The notes: a model not told the origin generated them from the letters alone. Numbered from the stretch's first letter, positions 8,890 to 18,237 are shown. The stretch: 52,412 nt of DNA from Bacteroidales bacterium (GCA_035353855.1 DAOQAK010000027.1:1-52412), one strand, 5' to 3'. Numbers and translations: made by a program.

Positions 8890-9212
8890 CTATATAAAAA
8901 TGATAATGTTTGTAAAATATGGATGTCATAAGAAATGATATTTTTTGTTACCCGCCTTGACAGTCGGGCTGGCTCGCCCCACTCCCGATATTCATCGGGG
9001 CGCAACACTATCTCGCTCGTGAATATCCATGCTAAAGTAAATCCCTGATCAAACTCCTGTTTGATTTTATTCATTACGGTTAGTGCAAATTTGCGTTTGC
9101 ATGGATATTTCATCAGATGATAATTTTCATCAAAATTAAAATTTCATATTCAATAATTATAATAATTTTGATAAAACTTCAGAATAAAAAAATAAATTAA
9201 ATAAAAGATGCG
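8890..9212. other. Intergenic region with a short inverted repeat
   Basis: No credible gene. The segment carries an 11-bp inverted repeat (AATATCCATGC at 9022-9032, GCATGGATATT at 9099-9109) around a 66-base loop, and a GC-rich word TCCCGATATTCATCGGGG that is itself nearly palindromic. The right end carries TAATTTTG at 9163-9170, a plausible -7 box for the flavin reductase gene. Confidence 0.5.
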
Positions 9213-9710
9213 ATGATACAAATTGATCCCGAAAACTTAAACGAAAATTTTATTAAGCTTATTGGCAGGGATTGGATGCTGATAACTGCCGGAAATATCA
9301 AATCATTTAATACAATGACCGCTGCCTGGGGAAGCATAGGCTTTTTGTGGAATAGGCCGGTAGCTTTGTGTTATGTGCGTCCTACACGTTTTACTTTTGA
9401 TTTTATGGAGAAAAATAATGATTTTACTTTGTCATTCTTTGAAGAGCAATATAAGGATGCTCTTAATGTATGCGGTGTCAAATCAGGCAGGGATACTGAT
9501 AAAATCAAGGAAACAGGTCTTATTCCAATGGAAACGAAAAACGGGAATATCTATTTTAAACAGGCCCGGCTTGTAATGGAATGTAAGAAAATATATACCG
9601 ATTTTATTTTTCCCGAAAAATTTATTGATAAAAGTATTGATAAAAATTATCCCTTAAAGGATTACCATAAAATGTATATAGGACAAATCATGCATTGTTT
9701 TAAACTGTGA
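9213..9710 (+). CDS. Flavin reductase-like (flavoredoxin-type) protein
   Basis: A 165-residue FMN-binding split-barrel protein. Visible family features are TAGNIKSFNTMTAAWGSIGF and RPVALCYVRPTRFTFDFME, the segments that bind FMN in flavoredoxin and flavin reductases, and a closing YKIYIGQI-like strand (KMYIGQIMHCFKL). Family members move electrons with FMN or reduce flavins; the specific partner is unknown. A TAnnTTTG box lies 43 bases before the ATG. It is likely a single-gene unit, as the next gene has its own -7-like box. Confidence 0.85.
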   Translation: MIQIDPENLNENFIKLIGRDWMLITAGNIKSFNTMTAAWGSIGFLWNRPVALCYVRPTRFTFDFMEKNNDFTLSFFEEQYKDALNVCGVKSGRDTDKIKETGLIPMETKNGNIYFKQARLVMECKKIYTDFIFPEKFIDKSIDKNYPLKDYHKMYIGQIMHCFKL

Positions 9711-9770
9711 TATAATTCGCCGATTAAAATAAATTTATTATTACATTTGTTGAAATTTAATTATGCAGCA

Positions 9771-10325
9771 GTGAATGTTATTGATAAAATAAGAAAAAGT
9801 ACGGGCAATTATTTTTTTAAAAACGATATTGCAAAGGTAAGGCGGAACCGGAGCATACAGAGTTTAAAGGATTCCAAAACCATTGGAATTATTTATGATG
9901 CTACGGATGAAAAAAATCATGACATTGTTTGTGATTTTGTAAAATATTTCCAGGAGAATATGAAAATTGTAAAAGCTATTGGCTACTTGAATTTCCCGCG
10001 TTTACCTCATTATTGTTTTCCTAAGCTTTCATTTGACTATTTTACACGTAAAGATTTGAACTGGTATTTTAAGCCGGGTACACAAAGAGTTCAGGATTTC
10101 ATTAACGAAGAATACGATATAGTTATTGACCTTTCAATGAAAGATTGTTTTCCTCTTCAATATATTGCCGGGCTATCACATGCCAAATTCAAAGTAGGAA
10201 GATATGATGATAAAAATGCAGGCATTTATGATTTTATGCTTGATGTGAATGCGAATATCAAACTGGAAGATTTTATAAAAGAATGCAAACATTATCTAAG
10301 TATCATTAATAAAAAACAGGATTAG
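9771..10325 (+). CDS. DUF6913-like conserved Bacteroidota protein
   Basis: A cytoplasmic protein of about 184 residues that resembles the DUF6913 family of Bacteroidota. Conserved-looking patches are SKTIGIIYDATDE, DFVKYFQE, KDLNWYFKPG and EEYDIVIDLSMKDCFPLQYI, with a glycine turn in AKFKVGRYDD. Function is unknown. The open frame also allows a TTG at 9747, but a TACATTTG -7-like box at 9742-9749 overlaps that TTG. A start at the GTG at 9771 would therefore be the first in-frame start inside the transcript. That choice is tentative. Confidence 0.65.
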   Translation: MNVIDKIRKSTGNYFFKNDIAKVRRNRSIQSLKDSKTIGIIYDATDEKNHDIVCDFVKYFQENMKIVKAIGYLNFPRLPHYCFPKLSFDYFTRKDLNWYFKPGTQRVQDFINEEYDIVIDLSMKDCFPLQYIAGLSHAKFKVGRYDDKNAGIYDFMLDVNANIKLEDFIKECKHYLSIINKKQD

Positions 10326-10691
10326 TATACTCCTGCATATAAAATTTTCCGAATTCAATTCCTTCAAAAAACTAAAGAGATACTTTTATTTGTGTTTGTT
10401 AAAATTCTATAAAATACGATTAGAATTGCTTGTGTTTTATTCTTTACGTTTTTTTATTTTTTTCCTGTTTCTTACATTTTTATTACCTGCTATTTTAATA
10501 TAGCGATGAAAATAGTTTTTATTACGACCTGAAAATGACGATTTTCATTGACTTTTAATGTTTTGAACACTAATTTTAATGCCTTGTAAAAACCTTATGT
10601 TAAAAGGCGTTGCCCTGCAAATATAACATGCATTAGATATTATGAACAAATTCAAACAAGAAAATAATTACGAATTTTAATTCTTATTCAG
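10326..10691. other. AT-rich intergenic region
   Basis: No gene, repeat family or regulatory RNA is recognised. The region has long T-runs, and a short palindrome AAAATGACGATTTTCATT lies near 10532. It presumably contains the promoter of the exported carboxypeptidase, but no clear TAnnTTTG box was found. Confidence 0.4.
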
Positions 10692-12713
10692 ATGAAAAAT
10701 ATATTGAAATTAATGGTAGTTCTTGTTCTTATAACTACTTCAATTATTTCATCAGCACAAATTGCAAATTCTTTTACACAAAATTCTTCCGATAAAATAG
10801 ATGATATTATTGATTCTGTTTTTCAGGATAACACGGAATTGAATTTTAAATTTATTGCTGAATCCAAAGAACAGGTTGATACTTATTTGACAAATATTAT
10901 GTCAATAGATTATTATAAACCATCAACCAATGAAGTGATTGCATACGCAGGTAAGGAAGAATTTAAAACCTTTTTAAAACTAAATATTCCTTATTCGGTT
11001 ATTCCAAAAAATAATAATGAAAAAGCAATTACTATGGCTACCACTATTGCTCAAATGGCAAGCTGGAACAGGTATCCAACGTATAGTGTTTATGATTCAA
11101 TGATGACAAAATTCCAAACTGATTACCCGAATTTTTTTAAACGTTATAATTTGGTAACATTATCCAGTGGCAGAAAATTAATTATTGGAAAATTAACAAG
11201 CAACGTAAATGTAAAAGCAGCTAAGCCGCAGTTTTTATGGGTATCATCAATTCATGGCGATGAAATAACGGGCTATGTTTCCCTGTTAAGATTTATTAAT
11301 TATTTATTGACGAACTATGGTACTAATGCAAGGGTTACTAATATTGTTGATAATATAGAACTCTGGATATTACCAGATGCAAATCCTGATGGCACTTATT
11401 ATAATTCATCAACAGGCACCACTGTTGCAAATGCCCGAAGATACAATGCAAACGGGAAAGATTTGAACAGGAATTATCTTGATCCGCGAATAGGCAACCC
11501 TTCTAACAGCGGCGACAATTTGAATTATCCTGTTCAGACAGAAACCCAGACCATGATGAATTTTGCCGACACCATGAATTTTGTTATGGGGGGTAATTTT
11601 CACGGAGGCGCCAGTGTGGTTAATTTCCCCTGGGATACATGGGCTTCATCATCTCGTACACATGCTGATGATGCCTGGTGGCGAGTTGTAGGAAAAGAGT
11701 TTGCGGATACTTGCATATATTTGGGTCCGATAAATTCTATTTCTAATTATTTTAAAGATACATATTCCATTGGTTATACCGAGGGAGGCGATTGGTACGT
11801 GATTACAGGCGGCCGCCAGGATTATATGAATTATTTTCAGCATTGCAGGGAAGTTACCCTCGAAATATCAGTTGATAAAACACCGAGTAGTGATTTATTA
11901 CCAAATTACTGGAATACTCTTTATCGTCCGATAATGCATTATACCGAAGAATGCTTATACGGTATTAGAGGGATTGTTTCGGACTCATGTACCGGAAAGC
12001 CAATAGCAGCAAAGGTTTTTGTGAACAGTCATGATGTAGACAGTTCATGGGTTTATTCAGGTGCATTGTTTGGAAATTATTACAGGCCTATTAAAGCAGG
12101 AACATGGAGTCTTACTTTTTCAGCTACAGGCTATCAATCGAGAACAATTAGTGTTACTGCAACTGATGGACATGCTGTAATAAAAAATGTGAAATTAATG
12201 CCATCTTCTCCTCTAAGTCCAGTTGCCGGGTATACATATGCTGTAACTACCAATACCGTTAATTTTACTAATTCATCAACAAATGCGTTAACCTATTCGT
12301 GGAATTTTGGTGATGGTGGTACAAGCACAACAGTAAGCCCCTCGCATACTTATTCTTCAACAGGTACATATACTGTTCAGTTAACAGCATACAATGGGTG
12401 TGGCGGATCAAATACAACTTCAAAACAGGTAACTATAACTACTGTCGGAATAAATGAAGTTTCTGAATTGAACTCATTTAAAGTATTTCCAAATCCAGGT
12501 AATGGCGTGTTAAATTTAACTTTTGGCGATAATAGTTTTACAGGAAATATAGAAGTGATAAATAATATTGGTGAACAAATTTTTAAAATAAATATTTCAA
12601 ACGAAAAGTCAGTTCAACTGAATTTATCTGATGTAAAGGATGGATTATATTTTCTGAGAATATCGGATAATGAAAATGTATCATATAAAAAGTTTATCAT
12701 CTCAAATCAATAG
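10692..12713 (+). CDS. T9SS-exported M14 zinc carboxypeptidase with PKD domain
   Basis: A 673-residue secreted metallopeptidase. The signal peptide ends near ISSAQ. The M14 domain spans about residues 120-430, with zinc ligands H188 and E191 (SIHGDE) and H304 (NFHGG), and the catalytic glutamate E391 (VTLEIS). A carboxypeptidase-regulatory-like beta domain follows (about 433-510), then a PKD domain (SWNFGDGG, HTYSSTGTYTV, about 515-590). The last 75 residues form a type A T9SS sorting domain (FKVFPNPGNGVLNLTF ... YKKFIISNQ). The protein would be exported through the type IX system and cleaved or anchored at the surface. Peptide or protein substrate is unknown. Confidence 0.92.
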   Translation: MKNILKLMVVLVLITTSIISSAQIANSFTQNSSDKIDDIIDSVFQDNTELNFKFIAESKEQVDTYLTNIMSIDYYKPSTNEVIAYAGKEEFKTFLKLNIPYSVIPKNNNEKAITMATTIAQMASWNRYPTYSVYDSMMTKFQTDYPNFFKRYNLVTLSSGRKLIIGKLTSNVNVKAAKPQFLWVSSIHGDEITGYVSLLRFINYLLTNYGTNARVTNIVDNIELWILPDANPDGTYYNSSTGTTVANARRYNANGKDLNRNYLDPRIGNPSNSGDNLNYPVQTETQTMMNFADTMNFVMGGNFHGGASVVNFPWDTWASSSRTHADDAWWRVVGKEFADTCIYLGPINSISNYFKDTYSIGYTEGGDWYVITGGRQDYMNYFQHCREVTLEISVDKTPSSDLLPNYWNTLYRPIMHYTEECLYGIRGIVSDSCTGKPIAAKVFVNSHDVDSSWVYSGALFGNYYRPIKAGTWSLTFSATGYQSRTISVTATDGHAVIKNVKLMPSSPLSPVAGYTYAVTTNTVNFTNSSTNALTYSWNFGDGGTSTTVSPSHTYSSTGTYTVQLTAYNGCGGSNTTSKQVTITTVGINEVSELNSFKVFPNPGNGVLNLTFGDNSFTGNIEVINNIGEQIFKINISNEKSVQLNLSDVKDGLYFLRISDNENVSYKKFIISNQ

Positions 12714-12747
12714 TTTTCTTTAAGATTTATTGAAAAAAGTATATCAT

Positions 12748-12778
12748 AAAAAAACCCGCATCATCTGCGGGTTTTTTT
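12748..12778. terminator. Bidirectional terminator
   Basis: A 13-bp stem made of an A/T run and ACCCGCA/TGCGGGT, with a 5-base loop. It sits between the convergent carboxypeptidase and oxoamine synthase genes and has a T-run on each strand. Confidence 0.92.
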
Positions 12779-12783
12779 AGTTG

Positions 12784-14055
12784 TTATTTTTTCTGAAGAT
12801 CTGCAAATACTTTTGAAATGTTTATCATTCCTTGTGATGAGTAAATACCTGAGTCCAGTTTTTTCTTGATTTCCGAGAAAGCGTTAAGGGTATAATTAAC
12901 ATCATCCATAGTATGAACGGCTGTAGGAATAATACGAAGTATGATCATGCCTTTTGGAATTACAGGATAAATTACTACAGAACAGAAAATGTTGAAATTT
13001 TCACGAAGGTCGAATGCTAACTGCGTAGCTTCAGAAACGCCACCTTTAAGATTTACAGGAGTAACAGGCGATTGTGTTTTCCCAATATCGAAGCCTCTTT
13101 CCTTATATCCATTTTGAAGTGCATTTACAATTTTCCAAAGATCTGCTCTGAGTTCAGGCATAGTGCGAATCATATCGAGACGTTTCAGTGAACCCATAAC
13201 CATAGGCATTGGCAATGATTTTGCATAAATCTGCGAGCGTAAATTGAAACGTAAATATTTTACGATTTCTTTTCTACTTGCAACAAATCCACCTATACCT
13301 GCCATCGATTTAGCAAAAGTTGCAAAGTAAATATCTATCTCATCCTGGCATCCGAAATGTTGACCGGTTCCACCGCCTGTTTTTCCCATAGTGCCGAAAC
13401 CATGAGCATCATCAACCAATAAACGGAATTGATATTTCTTTTTCAGTTGAACGATTTCATCAATTTTTCCAAGGTCGCCTACCATTCCGTAAACACCTTC
13501 TGTTATTACAAGAATGCCACCACCGGTTTCTTTAACTACGTTGGTAGCATGCTGTAATTGTTTTTCACAACTTTCAATATCGTTATGCTTGTAAACAAAA
13601 CGTTTTCCGATGTGCAAACGCATACCATCAATGATACATGCATGAGCATCTGAATCGTAAACAATAACGTCTTTCCTGTCTACCAGGCTGTCAATTATTG
13701 AAACCATACCCGGGTAGCCGTAGTTCAGAAGGTATGAGTCTTCTTTGCTTACAAATGCTGCGAGTTCTTTTTCAAGTTGTTCATGATATTTGGTTTGTCC
13801 CGACATTATGCGTGCACCCATAGGAGCTGCGAGTCCCCATTCTTTTGCTGCATCAGCATCAGCTTTTCTTACATCAGGATGATTAGCCAATCCCAGGTAA
13901 TTATTCAAACTCCAAACGAGTCGTTCCTTACCCATAAATTTCATGTGAGGACCGATTTCACCTTCCAGCTTGGGAAACATGAAATATCCATCAGCTTGTT
14001 CTGACCACATTCCCAATGGGCCAGGTTTTTGCGCTACTTTTTCAAAAATATCCAC
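12784..14055 (-). CDS. PLP-dependent alpha-oxoamine synthase (KBL/SPT/CFAT-like)
   Basis: A 423-residue fold-type I PLP enzyme that joins an amino acid to an acyl-CoA with loss of CO2. Motifs are the PLP-stacking histidine H138 (DSDAHAC), D215/H218 in VDDAHGFG and the Schiff-base lysine K249 in TFAKSMAG. Candidate activities are glycine C-acetyltransferase, serine palmitoyltransferase and the cysteate acyltransferase of sulfonolipid synthesis. The N-terminal extension (MDIFEKVAQKPGPLGMWSEQ) and the membrane-lipid habits of Bacteroidota favour a sphingolipid or sulfonolipid role. Sequence alone does not decide. It is transcribed as a single gene towards the carboxypeptidase and shares its terminator. 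Confidence 0.82.
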   Translation of the reverse strand: MDIFEKVAQKPGPLGMWSEQADGYFMFPKLEGEIGPHMKFMGKERLVWSLNNYLGLANHPDVRKADADAAKEWGLAAPMGARIMSGQTKYHEQLEKELAAFVSKEDSYLLNYGYPGMVSIIDSLVDRKDVIVYDSDAHACIIDGMRLHIGKRFVYKHNDIESCEKQLQHATNVVKETGGGILVITEGVYGMVGDLGKIDEIVQLKKKYQFRLLVDDAHGFGTMGKTGGGTGQHFGCQDEIDIYFATFAKSMAGIGGFVASRKEIVKYLRFNLRSQIYAKSLPMPMVMGSLKRLDMIRTMPELRADLWKIVNALQNGYKERGFDIGKTQSPVTPVNLKGGVSEATQLAFDLRENFNIFCSVVIYPVIPKGMIILRIIPTAVHTMDDVNYTLNAFSEIKKKLDSGIYSSQGMINISKVFADLQKK

Positions 14056-14225
14056 AATATATAATTTTAATGTTTTCCGACTGCAAAACTATAAAGAATT
14101 TCAGAATTCTCTATATAAGATTTACATATTCTTATTAACTTCTTATAAACTACCTGTGTTTGGTGCATCTTATGCAGATTCAATTAAAATAGGTAACTTT
14201 ACAACCCTAAATAAAAATCTGTTAA

Positions 14226-15287
14226 ATGAGAACAAAAAACTATTTAATTCTTTCTTTCATTTTGGCTGTGGTTGTTGTTTTATCTTCTTCATGCAGCTCA
14301 ACTTCAGGAATATCAATGGAAGTGTTAATACCTGCGCAGATAAACCTTCCAAAGCATATTAAAAAGGTTGCAGTAATCAATCGTTCACTTCCTGCTAAAG
14401 GTGAGTGGGTATCGAATGTTCTTGAAGGATTTATTTCAGGCGAATCAATAAAAGCTGATAAAGATGCTTCGAATAATTGTGTTCAGAGTTTGGTAAACCA
14501 GTTGAACAGCAGCCCTCTGTTAACTGCAGTTCTGGTTACCGGAACTAAATTAAAAGGAACAGGAACTCGTGAATGGCCTGTTGCCTTTGCGTGGACGACT
14601 GTAGATTCAATATGCAAAGCAACTGGTTCGGATGCATTGATAGCATTGGAAACATTTGATTCGGATATAAAATTTAATACAGGTAAAAACCAGGTAAAGA
14701 CAAAAATAAATGATAAAGACACAACAGTCATTGAATTTTTTACTGACTTAAAAGTCAATGTTAATGCAGGCTGGCGTATATATGATAATCTGAATAAAAC
14801 AGAAGTTGACCAAAATTCTTTTATGGATGAAAAAGGTTGGAGTACAAAAGGCAACACACCTGATGAGGCCATGAAGAAACTTCCTGCAAAACGTGATGCG
14901 ATTAATGGAGCTGGCTTGTATGCCGGTGCGCAGTATGGTGTGCGTATTTCTCCAACATGGGTTAATGTTCATAGAAGTTATTTTACAAAAGGAAAAAAAC
15001 AGGATGGTTTTAAACAAGCAAAGAAATTTGTGAAAATTCAAAAGTGGGATGATGCAAAAAATATATGGACTAACATCACAAAAACGGAAAATTCAAAAAA
15101 TGTTGGTCGCGCATATTATAACCTTGCAGTAGCTTCAGAAGTTGATGGTGACCTGGAAACCGCATATGCCAACGCAAAGAAAGCTTTTGAAGTATACGGA
15201 AATAAACCGGCACGTATGTATATGAATATTCTGAACGTTCGTATTAATGACCAGGTGAAACTTAAAGAACAAATGGGGAATGAGTAA
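14226..15287 (+). CDS. DUF6340-like lipoprotein
   Basis: A 353-residue predicted lipoprotein with a long hydrophobic signal ending in SSSCSS. The body matches DUF6340-type Bacteroidota proteins: a start of the form KVAVINRSLPAKGEW, a central beta-rich part (SDALIALETFDSD), and a C-terminal TPR-like helical pair (GRAYYNLAVASEVDGDLETA). Function is unknown; it is likely a periplasmic or outer-membrane-attached protein. A partial -7-like box (TAACTTTA) lies upstream. It has its own transcription unit, divergent from the oxoamine synthase gene. Confidence 0.8.
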   Translation: MRTKNYLILSFILAVVVVLSSSCSSTSGISMEVLIPAQINLPKHIKKVAVINRSLPAKGEWVSNVLEGFISGESIKADKDASNNCVQSLVNQLNSSPLLTAVLVTGTKLKGTGTREWPVAFAWTTVDSICKATGSDALIALETFDSDIKFNTGKNQVKTKINDKDTTVIEFFTDLKVNVNAGWRIYDNLNKTEVDQNSFMDEKGWSTKGNTPDEAMKKLPAKRDAINGAGLYAGAQYGVRISPTWVNVHRSYFTKGKKQDGFKQAKKFVKIQKWDDAKNIWTNITKTENSKNVGRAYYNLAVASEVDGDLETAYANAKKAFEVYGNKPARMYMNILNVRINDQVKLKEQMGNE

Positions 15288-15616
15288 TTCAGAATTCAGA
15301 AGTCAGAATTCAGAAGTGAGAATGTAGAATGAAATTTTTAAAATTGGAAAATACATTTGGCAGTTTTCAATTCACAGTTCTCAATAAAAATGATAATGAA
15401 TACAATGTGTGCTCCTAATAAACATGAATTACAATTAATGACTATGAAAGTCAGCGACCCGTTCCGTAACTAAGGTCGGGAAGCGTAATGACAATTTATT
15501 ATAACAGTCAAATAACGTTGATAATTTTTTATCTGTGAAAATGATTGTATGCCGTGGTGAAATAAACTTTTTTTATATTTTTGCTTTTAATCACTAAAAA
15601 CTAAATCACTAATAAT
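15288..15616. other. Intergenic region with short direct repeats and a -7 box
   Basis: The left part holds iterated AATTCAGAA/GTCAGAATTCAGAAG words. Around 15457-15485 there is an imperfect stem (CCCG ... CGGG) around TTCCGTAACTAAGGT. TATTTTTG at 15576-15583 matches the Bacteroidota -7 box, 34 bases before the hydro-lyase start. No gene is seen. Confidence 0.5.
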
Positions 15617-17392
15617 ATGGGAAAAACGTATGCAGAAAAAATACTAGGTGCTGAAACAGGCGCTATAGTATTTAAAAAACCGGATATTGTTTTATCGCAC
15701 GATAATACAGCGAGTATTAATGCAACCTTCGCGAAAATGGGCGGTGACAAGGTAAAGTACCCCGATCAGATTTTGATTGTACTCGACCATAATGCACCTC
15801 CAACAAATGCCAAGCTCGCAAACGATTACCAGAAAACCCGCGACATTGTTGCAAAGCAAGGCATCACGAAATTTCATGATGTGGGTAAAGGTATCTGTCA
15901 TCAAATTGTTTCTTATTATGCAAAGCCTAATATGATTATTGTTGGAAGCGACAGTCACTCTTGTACTGCAGGTGCTTTTAATGCATTTGCTGCCGGTATT
16001 GACAGGACTGAAACTGCCGGTTTGTGGAAACAAGGTGAAACATGGTTCCGCGTTCCCGGATCAGTGAAGATTACGTTAAAAGGAAAAATGCAGGATGGCG
16101 TTTACGCGAAAGACCTTGCACTGTGGATTATTGGAATGATAGGCTCAAGCGGCGCTGATTACATGTCGATAGAATATCATGGCGATGGTGTGAAAACATT
16201 ATCGATTTCTGATAGAATGACCATTGCTAATCTTGCATCTGAAATGGGTGCCAAGAATGCCGTATTTCCTGCCGATGAAGTATTGGAAAAATTCCTTGGC
16301 GAAAAAGTAAAAGGTACATGGGCTGATGCCGATGCAAAATATTTTAAAGAAATTGAAATTAATTTAGGTGATATTTTCCCCGTTGTTTCTGCTCCGCATA
16401 ATGTGGATAATGTAAAATCAGTTTCCGAAGTTCAGGGACTTGCCATTCAGCAGGCACTGATAGGAACCTGTACCAACGGGCGTTTCGAGGATTTGCGTAT
16501 AGCTGCAAAAATTCTCGAAGGCAAACAGGTTGCTAAAAATGTTCAGTTGCTTATTATTCCTGCTTCGAAGGAAATATATATGAAAGCAATGGAAGAAGGA
16601 TTGATAACAATTTTCTTGAAAGCTAATGCAAGCATCCTTGCACCTTCGTGTGGACCTTGTTTAGGCACAGGACAAGGAATTCCGGCCGATGGTTACAATG
16701 TAATTTCTACAGCAAATAGAAATTTCCTTGGTCGTATGGGAAATGAAAAAGCAAATATTTATCTGGCTTCTCCTGCAACTGTTGCATGGTCGGCAATCAA
16801 TGGCTGTATCAGCGATCCGAGAGGGAAGAAGGCAAATGATAAATTTCCGTTTGAAATTCCGCAAAGCAAAACTGTTTCCATTAAACAAGGCGAAGACCGC
16901 TACAGTGAACTTACCTGGAACTATGCCGATGTTGACAACCTCAACACCGACCAGATGTTTGCCGGAAATCTCACTTACAACGTAAATAGTTCCGAAGCAG
17001 AAAAAATAATGCCTCACTTATTCAAAGGTTTTGATGATACGTTCTCAGAACGAGTAAAACCGGGCGATGTGTTGATTGCCGGAGCAAACTTTGGTTGTGG
17101 CAGTTCGCGCGAGCATCCTTCTGTAGGGCTTGCGTTTGCCGGTGTTAAAGCCGTTATCTGTAAATCGGTGAACCGAATTTTTTATCGTTCATCGGTTAAC
17201 CAGGGCTTGCCTATACTTGTAGTTCCTGAAGCTGTGAGCGCATACAAGCAGGGTGATAAAGTGAATGTTGATTTTGCAAAAGGGGAAATTACCATTGCCG
17301 GAAAAATATTTAAGTTCGCTCCATTACCCGAAAAACTGATGGCAATATTTGATGCAAAAGGTTTGGTGAACTATGTGAAGAATGTGAAATAG
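15617..17392 (+). CDS. Fused aconitase/isopropylmalate dehydratase-type hydro-lyase
   Basis: A 591-residue enzyme joining a large LeuC-like part (about 1-420) to a small LeuD-like swivel part (about 430-591). The [4Fe-4S] ligands are C285 (GTCTNGR), C345 and C348 (PSCGPC). The active-site segment of the small part, GCGSSREH (493-500), is intact, followed by the archaeal/IPMI-type loop NRIFYRSSVNQGLP. Members isomerise hydroxyacids: aconitate, homoaconitate, isopropylmalate or dimethylmalate. The exact substrate is open. A short single-chain fusion of this kind is much smaller than AcnA/AcnB. No leu or TCA-cycle neighbours help. A -7 box lies just upstream. Confidence 0.85.
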   Translation: MGKTYAEKILGAETGAIVFKKPDIVLSHDNTASINATFAKMGGDKVKYPDQILIVLDHNAPPTNAKLANDYQKTRDIVAKQGITKFHDVGKGICHQIVSYYAKPNMIIVGSDSHSCTAGAFNAFAAGIDRTETAGLWKQGETWFRVPGSVKITLKGKMQDGVYAKDLALWIIGMIGSSGADYMSIEYHGDGVKTLSISDRMTIANLASEMGAKNAVFPADEVLEKFLGEKVKGTWADADAKYFKEIEINLGDIFPVVSAPHNVDNVKSVSEVQGLAIQQALIGTCTNGRFEDLRIAAKILEGKQVAKNVQLLIIPASKEIYMKAMEEGLITIFLKANASILAPSCGPCLGTGQGIPADGYNVISTANRNFLGRMGNEKANIYLASPATVAWSAINGCISDPRGKKANDKFPFEIPQSKTVSIKQGEDRYSELTWNYADVDNLNTDQMFAGNLTYNVNSSEAEKIMPHLFKGFDDTFSERVKPGDVLIAGANFGCGSSREHPSVGLAFAGVKAVICKSVNRIFYRSSVNQGLPILVVPEAVSAYKQGDKVNVDFAKGEITIAGKIFKFAPLPEKLMAIFDAKGLVNYVKNVK

Positions 17393-17619
17393 GTTGACAA
17401 GTTAACAAGTTGACAAGGCATAAGGAAAAAGGCAAAAGGCAAAAGTGAATCGCTGAGGCGAAGTGAAAAGAATCTTATTAGTTATCTTTACTCAATTCTC
17501 ATCACTCGATATTCGGAGCGTGAAATGTTTTGTTTGGCAATCTGCCATCTTATGGTTTTTTTATTTGTAAATTAAAGAATATTTGTTTATTTTTGTTATA
17601 CAATTTTCGAACAAGTTTT

Positions 17620-17820
17620 ATGAAAGTTAGTGAAGTAATAAAATTGATTGAAAGCGATGGATGGTTTTGTGTCCGAATGAAAGGAAGCCACAGGCAATAC
17701 AAACACAAAACAAAAAAAGGACTTGTTACTGTAGCTTTACATAAAATGAGTGATGAAATAGCAAAAGGAACCTTAAACAGTATTTTAAAACAGGCACAAT
17801 TAAAAGAGGAGAAAGACTAA
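17620..17820 (+). CDS. hicA: HicA-family mRNA interferase toxin
   Basis: A 66-residue double-stranded-RNA-binding-fold toxin. Typical features are KVSEVIKLIESDGW at the start, the catalytic histidine H24 in KGSHRQYKH, and the VALHKMSDEIAKGTL segment. HicA cleaves mRNA and is held inactive by HicB. The frame extends upstream to 17530, but the ATG at 17620 gives the normal family length. Its stop codon overlaps the start of the antitoxin gene by one base (TAATG), so translation of the pair is coupled. Confidence 0.93.
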   Translation: MKVSEVIKLIESDGWFCVRMKGSHRQYKHKTKKGLVTVALHKMSDEIAKGTLNSILKQAQLKEEKD

Positions 17821-18035
17821 TGGTAAAATATTTAATAATATTCGAGAAAACTGGAACTGGCTATAGTGCTTATGTCCCAGATTTACCCGGTTGTATTTCA
17901 ACTGGCAAAACAAAAGCAATTGCAGAGAAAAATATATTATCTGCTATTCGTTTTCATCTTCAGGGAATGAAAGAAGAAAAAATTAAATTTCCGATTTTTC
18001 GTACTGATGCTGAAACTTTTGTCTTTGCAGTATAA
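17820..18035 (+). CDS. hicB: HicB-family antitoxin, short form
   Basis: A 71-residue HicB-type protein with the diagnostic GYSAYVPDLPGCISTGKT of the partial RNase-H-like fold. Only this toxin-neutralising domain is present. The C-terminal helix-turn-helix or ribbon-helix-helix DNA-binding part found in many HicB proteins is absent. Autoregulation by HicB itself is therefore doubtful. The start codon overlaps the hicA stop by one base. Confidence 0.92.
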   Translation: MVKYLIIFEKTGTGYSAYVPDLPGCISTGKTKAIAEKNILSAIRFHLQGMKEEKIKFPIFRTDAETFVFAV

Positions 18036-18193
18036 TTTATTAATTAAATACAAATAAAATAATAATATACTCCATTCTCACAACTAATAACTAAATAACT
18101 CATAACTACGAACTAAAAGGTGGGGCAGAGGCTTCGCCTTTTTTAATAAATTGTTTGCGAAAAAATGAAATTAAAATAAGCACTTATTTCTTT

Positions 18194-18237
18194 ATCCCGT
18201 AAGGATTAAATATCAGTAACCGTAGGTGAAACCTGCG
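18194..18237. repeat. Pair of small CCGTAGG-type palindromes
   Basis: ATCC-CGTAA-GGAT at 18194-18206 and CGTAGGT-GAA-ACCTGCG at 18221-18237 (one mismatch) are two mini-hairpins of the same style as the five at 52048-52228. The rest of the 386-base gap (18036-18421) is AT-rich and without a gene. It carries a short G-rich/T-rich hairpin-like stretch (AGGCTTCGCCTTTTTT, near 18128) that may terminate the hicAB transcript. Confidence 0.5.

Noticed and set aside
8886..9113. Reverse-strand frame of 75 codons between the phosphodiesterase and flavin reductase genes
   Set aside because: It runs through the GC-rich palindromic word and inverted repeat, has no family features and no promoter, and overlaps the start of the phosphodiesterase gene.
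17530..17619. Upstream extension of the hicA frame
   Set aside because: The extension is hydrophobic and unlike HicA; the ATG at 17620 gives the normal length.
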